Source: DUUI01 sp964345765 (lineage in GTDB: Bacteria; Bacillota_I; Bacilli_A; Erysipelotrichales; Erysipelotrichaceae). From it: 40,699 bases of DNA. The stretch lies in contig CAYFSJ010000008.1 of the NCBI GenBank assembly GCA_964345765.1, positions 1 to 40,699 on the forward strand. The letters are read 5' to 3'. The position numbers and the translations under genes are program-made. The notes beneath the pieces were generated by a model. That model worked only from the letters and a program-made list of their open reading frames with translations, made no database searches and was not told the DNA's origin. How positions within the stretch are numbered: the stretch's first letter is position 1; each line of letters opens with the position of its first letter. Of the stretch, positions 31,958 through 39,684 are shown in pieces.

Positions 31958-31997
31958 CTTATCACCTAGTCTTTGTATTAAGTTTTATTGTTTGTTC

Positions 31998-32903
31998 CTA
32001 AATAACGTATTGTCTTAAGTAATTATAAGAGAGCTCAACCGACTTCTCGATTCTTTCTGGTGAGTCTTCGTACGCTTTGTCTTCAACTTCAACTACCGCA
32101 TAACCTTGATACCCAATGTCGTTGAGTGCACTGACATATTCGTCCCATCTTACATCCCCTAAGCCTGGTAATTTAGGACTCATATACTCTAGTGGATTAG
32201 CCATAATACCCACCTGATTGAGTTTGTCCGGATAAACTTTGATATCTTTAAAATGAATATGGAATATTTTCTCTTTGAATTGATGTAAAACAGAAACATA
32301 ATCCATTTGTTGCCAGACAAAATGAGATGGATCAAAATTTAGACCAAAGTAGTCACTGTCGATGATTTCAAAAGCTCGTTTGAAATTAGCTGGACTAGTC
32401 ATTAGGTTTTTCCCACCTGGCCACTCATCATTACTAAACCACATTGGACAGTTTTCGATTGCAATCTTAACATCATGTTGTTTCGCATACTCAATTAAAT
32501 CTGGCCAGACTTGTTTAAATGTCTCAAAGTTTTCATCCACTGTTTTCTTTGGATCTCTACCAACAAAAGTAGTAACCATTTTGACGGATAATTTCTGAGC
32601 GGCATTAATCACTTTCTTTAGATGATTCAAAGCAACTTCAGCACTCTCTTTTTCCGGGTCTAATACATTTGGGTAATAAGCTAAAGCCGATATTTCCATG
32701 TTGTATTTATCTAAAATACTATGGATTTCGTCCACATCAAAATTATCAACGTCGATGTGGGACACTCCCGCATACCTTCTTTCTGCTTTTCCTTTTGGCC
32801 AACAGGCTACTTCAACACATTCATAACCGATTTCACTTAGCTTTTTGATCATCTCTTCAAATTCAAGATGTTCTAAAATGGCACTCATAACTCCTAATTT
32901 CAT
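31998..32903 (-). CDS. Sugar phosphate isomerase/epimerase-type TIM barrel (AP endonuclease family 2), first copy
   Basis: A 301-residue xylose-isomerase-like TIM barrel. Likely metal ligands sit at barrel strand ends: Glu in IAIENCPM, Asp/His in NFDPSHFVW, His/Asp in FHIHFKD and Glu in VVEVED. It follows the LacI gene by 9 bases, with the TAG stop of lacI merged into its AGGAGG ribosome site, so it is made with the repressor and divergently from the transport island. Family members isomerise, epimerise or cleave keto-sugars and inosose derivatives. It has low resemblance to the second TIM barrel at 35292, so a duplicate role is unlikely. The substrate is unknown. Confidence 0.85.
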   Translation of the reverse strand: MKLGVMSAILEHLEFEEMIKKLSEIGYECVEVACWPKGKAERRYAGVSHIDVDNFDVDEIHSILDKYNMEISALAYYPNVLDPEKESAEVALNHLKKVINAAQKLSVKMVTTFVGRDPKKTVDENFETFKQVWPDLIEYAKQHDVKIAIENCPMWFSNDEWPGGKNLMTSPANFKRAFEIIDSDYFGLNFDPSHFVWQQMDYVSVLHQFKEKIFHIHFKDIKVYPDKLNQVGIMANPLEYMSPKLPGLGDVRWDEYVSALNDIGYQGYAVVEVEDKAYEDSPERIEKSVELSYNYLRQYVI

Positions 32904-32912
32904 AGTATCCTC

Positions 32913-33935
32913 CTATTTTTTGATATTCATTGGTGTTGATTGTCGAACGATCAATTCACTCTCTAAGACAATATGTTTGGGTGGTAAGTTCGGATTAGCA
33001 ATCTCTTCTAACAAAATCTCGCAGGCTTGATATCCCAATTGATAGTTTGGTTGAGAAATTGTCGTAATGGTCGGTGTCGCAATCGTTGATAAATCAATAT
33101 TATCAAAACCAATGATACAACAATCATTTGGGACATCCACCCCCATTTTACGACAGGCATTAATCGCTCCTAAAGCATATGAATCAGATGCACAGACGAT
33201 CGCATCGGGTTTATTCTCCAACGATAATAAATGTAGTGTTTCAGAATAAGCCAAACTATACGAAACCGATGAAATATTGACTAAGAGTCGCTCATCTATT
33301 TCAACACTATTCTCTTCCATCGCTCTTCTAAATCCAGCGTCTCTTCGAATCGCATAGTTATGTTTTAAGCTCGAGTTAATAAACGCAATCTTACGACAAC
33401 CAAGAGATAAGGCATAACTAGTCGATGTGTGCATCGCCTCTTCATCATCGATACAAACATAGGAGACACTATCTCCCTCAACATATTCGGAACAACAAAC
33501 AATTGGCACTCGATGTTTCAGTTTAGCCGTAATATCCTCAAGCTCTAAGTTGGTGATTGAAGTAAGCAACAAGACCCCTGCGAAATATTGAGACTTTAAG
33601 ACATTCTCAAAATCAGTGTAGTCAGTATACAACTGTTTTGTCTGTAAGATTAAGGTATTGTAGCCATGTTTATGGGCTAAGTTCTGTATCCCATCAATCA
33701 CAGGAACAAAAAATGGATTCTTTAACTCGGTAACACATACCAGAATCGTCTTACTCTTATTATTAGATAGCCGCTCATTTTGTCTTACCTGAAACTTTAG
33801 TTCTTTGATCGCTTTATTAACTAAATCTTTGGTCTCTTGACTGACCTTATCTTTATTATTAATCACTCGAGAGACGGTAGCAGTGGAAACACCACTTCTT
33901 TTGGCAACATCTTCGATGGTTGGTTTCCGTTTCAT
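32913..33935 (-). CDS. LacI-family transcriptional repressor
   Basis: A 340-residue repressor. The N-terminal helix-turn-helix (TIEDVAKRSGVSTATVSRVIN) and hinge helix cover residues 1-60. The rest is a periplasmic-binding-protein-like ligand domain of the RbsR/CcpA type. ATG 33935 is chosen because GGGG lies 7 bases upstream; the ATG at 33941 abuts it. Divergent placement from the oxidoreductase-ABC operon and palindromes in the shared control region imply local control, probably relieved by an imported sugar or a derivative. A global CcpA role is less likely from its position. Confidence 0.93.
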   Translation of the reverse strand: MKRKPTIEDVAKRSGVSTATVSRVINNKDKVSQETKDLVNKAIKELKFQVRQNERLSNNKSKTILVCVTELKNPFFVPVIDGIQNLAHKHGYNTLILQTKQLYTDYTDFENVLKSQYFAGVLLLTSITNLELEDITAKLKHRVPIVCCSEYVEGDSVSYVCIDDEEAMHTSTSYALSLGCRKIAFINSSLKHNYAIRRDAGFRRAMEENSVEIDERLLVNISSVSYSLAYSETLHLLSLENKPDAIVCASDSYALGAINACRKMGVDVPNDCCIIGFDNIDLSTIATPTITTISQPNYQLGYQACEILLEEIANPNLPPKHIVLESELIVRQSTPMNIKK

Positions 33936-33967
33936 TATCATTCCCCTAAATATTCCTTATTGATGTT

Positions 33968-33995
33968 ATTATATCAAAAATGTATGATATGACAA
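33968..33995 (-). promoter_or_regulatory. Promoter of the lacI-TIM barrel unit
   Basis: TTGTCA (33990-33995) and TATAAT (33968-33973, with an upstream TG as extended -10) are 16 bases apart and read toward the repressor gene. An ATATCA/TGATAT inverted repeat spans 33971-33990. Confidence 0.8.
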
Positions 33996-34003
33996 TGTTT
34001 ACA
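33990..34003. promoter_or_regulatory. cre-like operator overlapping the lacI -35 box
   Basis: TGACAATGTTTACA differs from the cre consensus (TGWAANCGNTNWCA) at two positions, including the central C. It covers the -35 box of the repressor promoter, so it could be a binding site for CcpA or for the local LacI protein. Confidence 0.45.
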
Positions 34004-34048
34004 TTTATCTTACATCATTCTATTTAAACTTTTGTTGATTTATCTAAT

Positions 34049-34083
34049 ATTTGTTGACAAATCTTGATGAAAGGGGTTACTAT
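34049..34083 (+). promoter_or_regulatory. Promoter of the sugar island with palindromic operator on the -35 box
   Basis: TTGACA (34054-34059) and TACTAT (34078-34083) are 18 bases apart, about 55 bases before the first gene. A perfect palindrome ATTTGT-TG-ACAAAT (34049-34062) covers the -35 box, an ideal place for repression by the divergent LacI protein. Confidence 0.7.
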
Positions 34084-34137
34084 TAGCTTAATTAAATGTA
34101 ATAAAATCTATAATTTACTGTATGAGGAGATGAACTT

Positions 34138-35280
34138 GTGAACAAAACACTGAAAGCAGCAATCGTAGGATTTGGATTTATTGGTAAACAACATTACGAA
34201 GCAATTCGTAGACTTCCTAATACGGAGGTTGTAGCAATCATCGATTACAAACAAGAACGCAATCAGAAAAACCAAGAACAATATGGAATTAAAAATTCTT
34301 ACTCAAGTTTAGAAGACTGTTTTAAAAATGAAGAAATTGATGTGCTCCATATCTGTACTCCTAATTCACTACACTACCCAATGGCGAAAGAAGCCATTAT
34401 ACACGGGGTACATATCTTCTGTGAGAAACCACTCTCTTTAACATCTACAGAATCTTTCGAACTGGTTGAATTAGCCAAAAAATATAATGTCAAGCATGGG
34501 GTCAACCTCAATTATCGATCCAATGCGATGGTACGTGAAATGAGAAGTCGACTTATTAATCAAGAGATTGGTGATTTGTTAATGGTCCAAGCCAACTATG
34601 TACAAGATTGGCTCATGTTTGACGATGATTATGACTGGCACTTTGAACCAGAAAAAGTCGGTCCATCAAGAACCATAGCCGATATCGGATCTCATGTATT
34701 TGATACAGTTCAATTTGTGACCAATCAAAAAATCAAAAGAGTCTACGCTAAATTAATTCGAGTTTATGAAACAAGAAAAAAACGTGAAGCCTTTGGTGAA
34801 ACATTCGCCCAGACCTATGGGGATAAATTTGAGGAAGTGAAAATAGAAAATGAAGATGGCGCCATGATTATGGCTCAACTGGAATCAGGACAATATGTCA
34901 ACATTCATTTATCTCAAGTAACGGGTGGTTATAAGAATGCCTTCAAAGTCGTGATGAGTGGTTCAAAGAACTCATTAACATGGGACCAAGAAAGATCTGA
35001 CCGTTTAATTATTGGTAAACGAAATGAAGGTAATGAAGAAATTTATGCGGATGCGAAATATTTAAATGAAGATGTTAGAGGATTTATAAGCCTACCAAAT
35101 GGACATGCTGTTGGATGGGCAGATGCCCTTAAGAATTCGGTCCATGAATTCTATAAAACACTTAATGAAACAGGAAGTTCAGATTCAATCGTTGATTTCA
35201 ACGATGGACATTATTTAATGAAAATAGTCGAAGCCTGTTTAGAGAGTGATAAAACACAACAATGGGTAGAGATAGAGTGA
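34138..35280 (+). CDS. Gfo/Idh/MocA-family oxidoreductase, first copy
   Basis: A 380-residue NAD(P)-dependent dehydrogenase acting on a sugar or polyol. The Rossmann motif is VGFGFIGKQH (residues 10-19). The catalytic lysine motif is CEKP (K97), and D182/H186 in ADIGSHVFD are the typical catalytic partners. The C-terminal GHAVGWADALKNSVHEFY block is common in sugar-catabolic members. The start is GTG 34138 with GAGGAG 8 bases upstream. First gene of the island operon. Characterised relatives oxidise glucosides at C3 (YcjS), inositol or glucose; which applies here is unknown. Confidence 0.9.
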   Translation: MNKTLKAAIVGFGFIGKQHYEAIRRLPNTEVVAIIDYKQERNQKNQEQYGIKNSYSSLEDCFKNEEIDVLHICTPNSLHYPMAKEAIIHGVHIFCEKPLSLTSTESFELVELAKKYNVKHGVNLNYRSNAMVREMRSRLINQEIGDLLMVQANYVQDWLMFDDDYDWHFEPEKVGPSRTIADIGSHVFDTVQFVTNQKIKRVYAKLIRVYETRKKREAFGETFAQTYGDKFEEVKIENEDGAMIMAQLESGQYVNIHLSQVTGGYKNAFKVVMSGSKNSLTWDQERSDRLIIGKRNEGNEEIYADAKYLNEDVRGFISLPNGHAVGWADALKNSVHEFYKTLNETGSSDSIVDFNDGHYLMKIVEACLESDKTQQWVEIE

Positions 35281-35291
35281 AAGGAGTTCAC

Positions 35292-36101
35292 ATGCATCAA
35301 GTAATTGTTAATACTAATACCTATCATGGGTATTCTCTGGATGAAGCGATCGAGGAAATTTCAAAGCTTGGGTTTAAAGCAGTAGAACTAACTGCGACCA
35401 TTGGTTGGACAGAACATGTCTACCCTACTTTTGAATTTAAAGAATTACTGAGACTAAAAAATAAACTCAAAGATTATCAGTTAGAAGTGGTTGGTATGAG
35501 TGGTCATAGTAATTTAATGGATTCTGATCGTTTAAATGATTTTAAAAACAATATTCATTTGGCTAAGTTCTTTAATGCTAAGTACATTGTTTCTTCGATT
35601 GGGGAAGCCCATATCGAGGATAAAGAACATAAAACAGAAGATGAATTAGTCGAAAACATTAAATCACTACTACCAACCTTAGAAGAAACTGGCCTGATGT
35701 TAGTGCTTGAAGTACATGGTGATGACCATGGAACTGGTCAAATCATCCAACAAATCGTTGAGAAAGTAGATAGTGACAAAGTCAAAATTGCTTATGATAC
35801 TGCCAATGCGATTTTCTATGGAGATGTGGATATCTTTGAAGATATAGAGAACACGATCGATGATATCGCCTATGTTCACTTAAAAGATAAGAGTGGAGAA
35901 AAACGAGAGTGGAACTTCCCAGCAATAGGAAAGGGAGACATTGACTTTGAACGTTTGTTTAAACTCTTAGATAAATACAACAAACAACTTCCTATCAGTA
36001 TTGAGATTGAGTTTACCAGTGAGGGACCAAAAGATATTGAAGAAATAAATCAAGCTTTAAAAGATTCTAAAGAAGAGTTAGAAAGACTCAATATACTATG
36101 A
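35292..36101 (+). CDS. Sugar isomerase/epimerase-type TIM barrel, second copy
   Basis: A 269-residue xylose-isomerase-like TIM barrel of the AP-endonuclease-2 superfamily. Likely metal ligands are Glu in LVLEVHGD, Asp in AYDTANAIFYG, His/Asp in YVHLKDKSG and Glu in SIEIEF. ATG 35292 follows an AAGGAG site placed directly after the stop of the preceding gene; an upstream in-frame start at 35262 would overlap it and lacks a site. The TGA overlaps the next gene's ATG. Being between two Gfo/Idh genes suggests it acts on their keto product, as YcjR does beside YcjS in E. coli. That is inference. Confidence 0.87.
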   Translation: MHQVIVNTNTYHGYSLDEAIEEISKLGFKAVELTATIGWTEHVYPTFEFKELLRLKNKLKDYQLEVVGMSGHSNLMDSDRLNDFKNNIHLAKFFNAKYIVSSIGEAHIEDKEHKTEDELVENIKSLLPTLEETGLMLVLEVHGDDHGTGQIIQQIVEKVDSDKVKIAYDTANAIFYGDVDIFEDIENTIDDIAYVHLKDKSGEKREWNFPAIGKGDIDFERLFKLLDKYNKQLPISIEIEFTSEGPKDIEEINQALKDSKEELERLNIL

Positions 36102-37066
36102 TTAAAGTTTTAATTATTGGATTAGGTGGGATGGGTAAAGTTCATCATATGAACTACCAACTGATTGACGATGTTGAAGTTGTTGGATTAGTGGGTAATA
36201 GTGAGTCTCATCAACAGTTTGCCAAGGAAAGTAATCTTCCACTGTTTGAATCTATCTCTGGGGCAGCTATCGAAATTGACTTTGATGTGGTCGATGTTTG
36301 TACCCCAACCTATTTACACAGAGAACATGTGGTTGAAGCGCTTGAACATAAAAAACATGTCATCTGTGAGAAACCTTTAGCTCTGACTGTTAAAGATGCT
36401 AAGTTTATGTTTAATAAAGCTAAAGAAGTGAATAAACATTTATACGTTGCTCAAGTGGTTCAGTTTACTCAAGAAACCAATTATTTAAGAGAATTGATTC
36501 AGTCAAACAAATATGGGAAAGTCATTGATGCACGGTTTGACCGATTGGCGAGTATCCCAAACTGGGTCTCAGACTGGATGTTCGATCGAGATAAGGCTGG
36601 TTTAATTCCCTTTGATTTACACATTCATGACTTAGATTTAATAATCAGCTTATTTGGGAAACCTACCAACTTTAGCGTTTATAAAACACAGGGCTTGAGT
36701 GATTTCCCAGAACATTTCAGATTTATCTATCAATATGAGGATAAGAATATTGCCTCTGAGGCGGCTTGGTTTAATGCCTCTTTCCCTTTTACTGCACAGT
36801 GGCGTGTTGTCTTTGAAAAGGCGGTTGTCCTATTTGATGGTAAACAAGTGATTACTTATCCAAAAGAGGAAGAAATCACGACCCAAGTTTTTGAGAGTAC
36901 GATTAAATTAGATTCTAAAATTAACGTGGGTGAAACGGATATGTATTATCGTCAACTTAGTCATTTTGTTGATTGTATTAAACAAGATGTTAGTTCACTC
37001 CTTGTTGATCAAGGCCAAGTCCTGTCTGTACTTGAAATACTCGAACGGATTAACCGTTCTTATTAA
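36098..37066 (+). CDS. Gfo/Idh/MocA-family oxidoreductase, second copy
   Basis: A 322-residue NAD(P)-dependent dehydrogenase. The nucleotide loop is IGLGGMGKVHH (residues 7-17), the catalytic motif is CEKP (K92), and the catalytic His/Asp block is DLHIHDLD (residues 173-180). It is shorter than and clearly different from the first copy, so the two probably act on different intermediates, for example oxidation followed by re-reduction after epimerisation. It overlaps the TIM-barrel gene by 4 bases (ATGA), indicating coupled translation. Confidence 0.9.
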   Translation: MIKVLIIGLGGMGKVHHMNYQLIDDVEVVGLVGNSESHQQFAKESNLPLFESISGAAIEIDFDVVDVCTPTYLHREHVVEALEHKKHVICEKPLALTVKDAKFMFNKAKEVNKHLYVAQVVQFTQETNYLRELIQSNKYGKVIDARFDRLASIPNWVSDWMFDRDKAGLIPFDLHIHDLDLIISLFGKPTNFSVYKTQGLSDFPEHFRFIYQYEDKNIASEAAWFNASFPFTAQWRVVFEKAVVLFDGKQVITYPKEEEITTQVFESTIKLDSKINVGETDMYYRQLSHFVDCIKQDVSSLLVDQGQVLSVLEILERINRSY

Positions 37067-37120
37067 ATGGTTGTTTAGCTTTTTAAAGCTCTACATATAG
37101 TAACTAGAAGGAGGAAGAAA

Positions 37121-38131
37121 ATGAAAAATACAATTAAATTAGTTACTTTATTGCTACTGGTCTTTTCTTTAGTCGCGTGTAATACGACTGAACCAAAAGA
37201 ACCTGGTACGACTGATCCTGATACGAATGAACCGGCAGATCCTGATACTGAAACTGGGACTGAAACTGGTGAAAAGTATAAGATTGGTATCCTTGCCCCT
37301 GCTGTAACACATGGATGGGTTGCTGCGGTGGCATACCATGCTGAGGCACAAGCTAAAGAGTTAGCCAGTGAAATTGATTATCAAATCTATACGTCGACTG
37401 ATGCTAATGAAATGACGGCTCAGCTGGATGACCTCAAGACTTGGGGTGCTCAAGCGATTGTTGCTTTCCCACAATGGGAAGGAATGGAAGTTCCAATCCA
37501 ACAAGCGATGGATGAAGGTATTGAGATTATTAACTTTGATATCATGATTAATGTTGATGGTGTTTACCTTGTTACTGGTGATAATGAGGGTATGGGTACT
37601 AAAGGTGCTGAGTACATCGTCGATAAGATTGGCGATGAAGGAAATGTTGTGATTCTTGAAGTTCCAACTTCTGGATCTGTTTCTGAGCTTCGTAAGAAAG
37701 GATTCGAGGAGAAGATGGCTGAGATCGCTCCTAATATGAATCTGATTACTTATGCGACTCTGTTTACTCGTGAAGATGGACTTAAGGACATGGCCGATAT
37801 TTTAACGGCTAATAACCAAATTGATGCGGTCTTCTCTATGGATGATGAAACATCGATTGGTGCTCTACAAGCGATTGCTGAAGCGAATAGAACTGATGTT
37901 AAGGCCATTACTGGTGGTGGCGGTATGCAGGAATACTTCAAGATGATGCCTGAGAATGAGGACATCTGGATTTCTTCTGCGACTTATTCACCTGCGATGG
38001 TTAAAGATGCTGTGAAGATGGCTCTACAAGTTCTTAAGGGTGAAGAAGTTGAGATGGTAACGGTTGTTCCTACGACTATTGTTGATAGAGACAATTATCA
38101 AGACCATCTTGATGAGAATTCTCCATATTAA
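37121..38131 (+). CDS. Sugar ABC transporter substrate-binding lipoprotein (RbsB type)
   Basis: A 336-residue lipoprotein of the periplasmic-binding-protein type I fold. The signal peptide ends in the lipobox LVAC with Cys20, which Lgt would modify. Residues 21-52 are a Pro/Thr/Asp/Glu/Gly linker. The ligand fold follows (YKIGILAPAVTHGWVAAVAYH to the C terminus). It captures a sugar or related solute and hands it to the permease. GGAGG lies 6-7 bases before ATG, a strong site. A terminator follows the gene, so it is probably made in excess over the ATPase and permease. Ribose specificity cannot be claimed. Confidence 0.92.
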   Translation: MKNTIKLVTLLLLVFSLVACNTTEPKEPGTTDPDTNEPADPDTETGTETGEKYKIGILAPAVTHGWVAAVAYHAEAQAKELASEIDYQIYTSTDANEMTAQLDDLKTWGAQAIVAFPQWEGMEVPIQQAMDEGIEIINFDIMINVDGVYLVTGDNEGMGTKGAEYIVDKIGDEGNVVILEVPTSGSVSELRKKGFEEKMAEIAPNMNLITYATLFTREDGLKDMADILTANNQIDAVFSMDDETSIGALQAIAEANRTDVKAITGGGGMQEYFKMMPENEDIWISSATYSPAMVKDAVKMALQVLKGEEVEMVTVVPTTIVDRDNYQDHLDENSPY

Positions 38132-38140
38132 TGGACATCG

Positions 38141-38171
38141 AAAAAGGGCTAGATTTGCCTAGCCCTTTTTT
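38141..38171 (+). terminator. Terminator between binding-protein and ATPase genes
   Basis: Perfect 12-base-pair stem (38141-38152 with 38159-38170), a 6-base loop and a T6 tract. The ATPase and permease genes are downstream with no obvious promoter, so this likely works as a partial terminator. Confidence 0.88.
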
Positions 38172-38190
38172 CACTGATTGAGGGAAATAT

Positions 38191-39684
38191 ATGATTCAAA
38201 TGAAATCTATCTACAAATCCTTTGGGAGTAATCATGTTTTGAAGGATGTGGATTTAACTTTAAACAATGGTGAGGTTCTCGCACTAGTTGGAGAGAATGG
38301 TGCTGGTAAATCCACTTTGATGAATATCTTAGGTGGTGTTTTACCCTCTGATAAGGGACAAATTTTTATTGATGGACAAGAGGTTCGTTTTTCTGTTCCT
38401 AAAGACTCAATTGATGCGGGGATTGCTTTTATTCACCAAGAACTAAATTTAATTAATGATTTAACGGTTTATGAGAACTTATTCTTGGGTCAAGAGATTA
38501 TGAAGAATAAGGCGCAGTTAAATCAACATGAAATGATTCAAAAGTCTAAGGAACTGTTTGAACGTTTTAATCTGAGTATTAATCCTAAAGCTTTAGTGTC
38601 TAGTTTGGATACTTCGTATAAACAAATTGTTGAGATAATGCGGGCACTTCTAATGAATGCCAAATACATTATCATGGATGAGCCTACCACTTCTTTGACT
38701 CCAGTTGAAATAAAGAATGTGTTTGAAATGATGGGTAAACTAAAGGACCTTGGTGTTGGGATTATCTTTATCTCTCATAAACTGGATGAGGTGATGAATT
38801 TCTGTGACCGATATACTGTTCTTAGGAATGGTGTTGTTGTGGCTGATGATTTGGTGGTAAACACGACGCCTAGAAAGATTGCCTATCAAATGGTTGGTCA
38901 TGATGTTAGGGATGAGACAATCTCTAGAGAACAACATTATGGGGATACCGTTCTAAAGGTTGAAGGCTTAACACAGGAGCCTTACTTTAGAAATATTAAC
39001 TTTGAAGTTAAACAGGGTGAAATCTTGGGTATTACTGGATTATTAGGGGATGGTCGTAGTGAACTCTTTTTGACTATCTTTGGTGATATGCCAAATTACT
39101 CTGGTAAGATAAAAATTAATGATAAAGAGGTTACGATTAAGAATATTAATGATGCTAGAAAGCATGGAATCGCCTATATTCCTAGTAATCGTAAAGAGAA
39201 TGGAATCATAAAAGATTTGAACATTGTTGAGAATGGGACGATTGTTTCTTTGAAACAGTACACTAAGAAACTTAATACGATTAATCAACAAGCACAGTTA
39301 AAATCGTTTATGACGATGAAAGATCGATTAAATCTGAAGATGGGTAAGCCGAAGGATTTAATCTCTACCCTTTCTGGTGGTAACCAACAAAAGGTCGTAT
39401 TGACGAAGTGGTTGTTGGATGGTCCTAAGATCTTTATCTTGGATAACCCTACTCAGGGCGTGGATGTTGGTTCGAAGGAAGAGATCTATGATATCATCCA
39501 TGACTTAGCACAACATGAGGTGGCGATTATCTTACTTTCGAATGAGCCACAAGAAATAATTAGAACCTGTGATCGAACAATAGTAATGTATCATGGAGAA
39601 ATAAAGGGAATATTAGAACAAGAACAAATGACTCAACAAGAGATTATGCACCTAGCAACGGGAGGACAAGATGAGAGAGAATAA
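38191..39684 (+). CDS. Sugar ABC transporter ATPase with two nucleotide-binding domains (RbsA/MglA type)
   Basis: A 497-residue double ATPase energising sugar import. The first domain has an intact Walker A (GENGAGKST, K40) and Walker B (YIIMDEPTTSLT), with a signature loop that departs from LSGGQ (SLDTSYKQIVEI), as is usual in this subfamily. The second has a degenerate Walker A (GLLGDGRSE), a good signature (LSGGNQQK) and Walker B ILDNPTQGVDVG. There Asn replaces the catalytic Glu, so only one composite site is likely to hydrolyse ATP. AGGGA lies about 5-6 bases before ATG. It overlaps the permease gene by 14 bases. Confidence 0.93.
   Translation: MIQMKSIYKSFGSNHVLKDVDLTLNNGEVLALVGENGAGKSTLMNILGGVLPSDKGQIFIDGQEVRFSVPKDSIDAGIAFIHQELNLINDLTVYENLFLGQEIMKNKAQLNQHEMIQKSKELFERFNLSINPKALVSSLDTSYKQIVEIMRALLMNAKYIIMDEPTTSLTPVEIKNVFEMMGKLKDLGVGIIFISHKLDEVMNFCDRYTVLRNGVVVADDLVVNTTPRKIAYQMVGHDVRDETISREQHYGDTVLKVEGLTQEPYFRNINFEVKQGEILGITGLLGDGRSELFLTIFGDMPNYSGKIKINDKEVTIKNINDARKHGIAYIPSNRKENGIIKDLNIVENGTIVSLKQYTKKLNTINQQAQLKSFMTMKDRLNLKMGKPKDLISTLSGGNQQKVVLTKWLLDGPKIFILDNPTQGVDVGSKEEIYDIIHDLAQHEVAIILLSNEPQEIIRTCDRTIVMYHGEIKGILEQEQMTQQEIMHLATGGQDERE

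Noticed and set aside
31958..31997. ComK-box promoter of comFA
   Set aside because: The 40-base gap contains A-rich runs but no convincing AAAA-N5-TTTT pair or clear -35/-10 set.
37067..37120. AGCTTTTTAAAGCT as a terminator before the binding-protein gene
   Set aside because: The stem is short and AT-rich with no T tract, and the downstream genes appear to depend on the same transcript.
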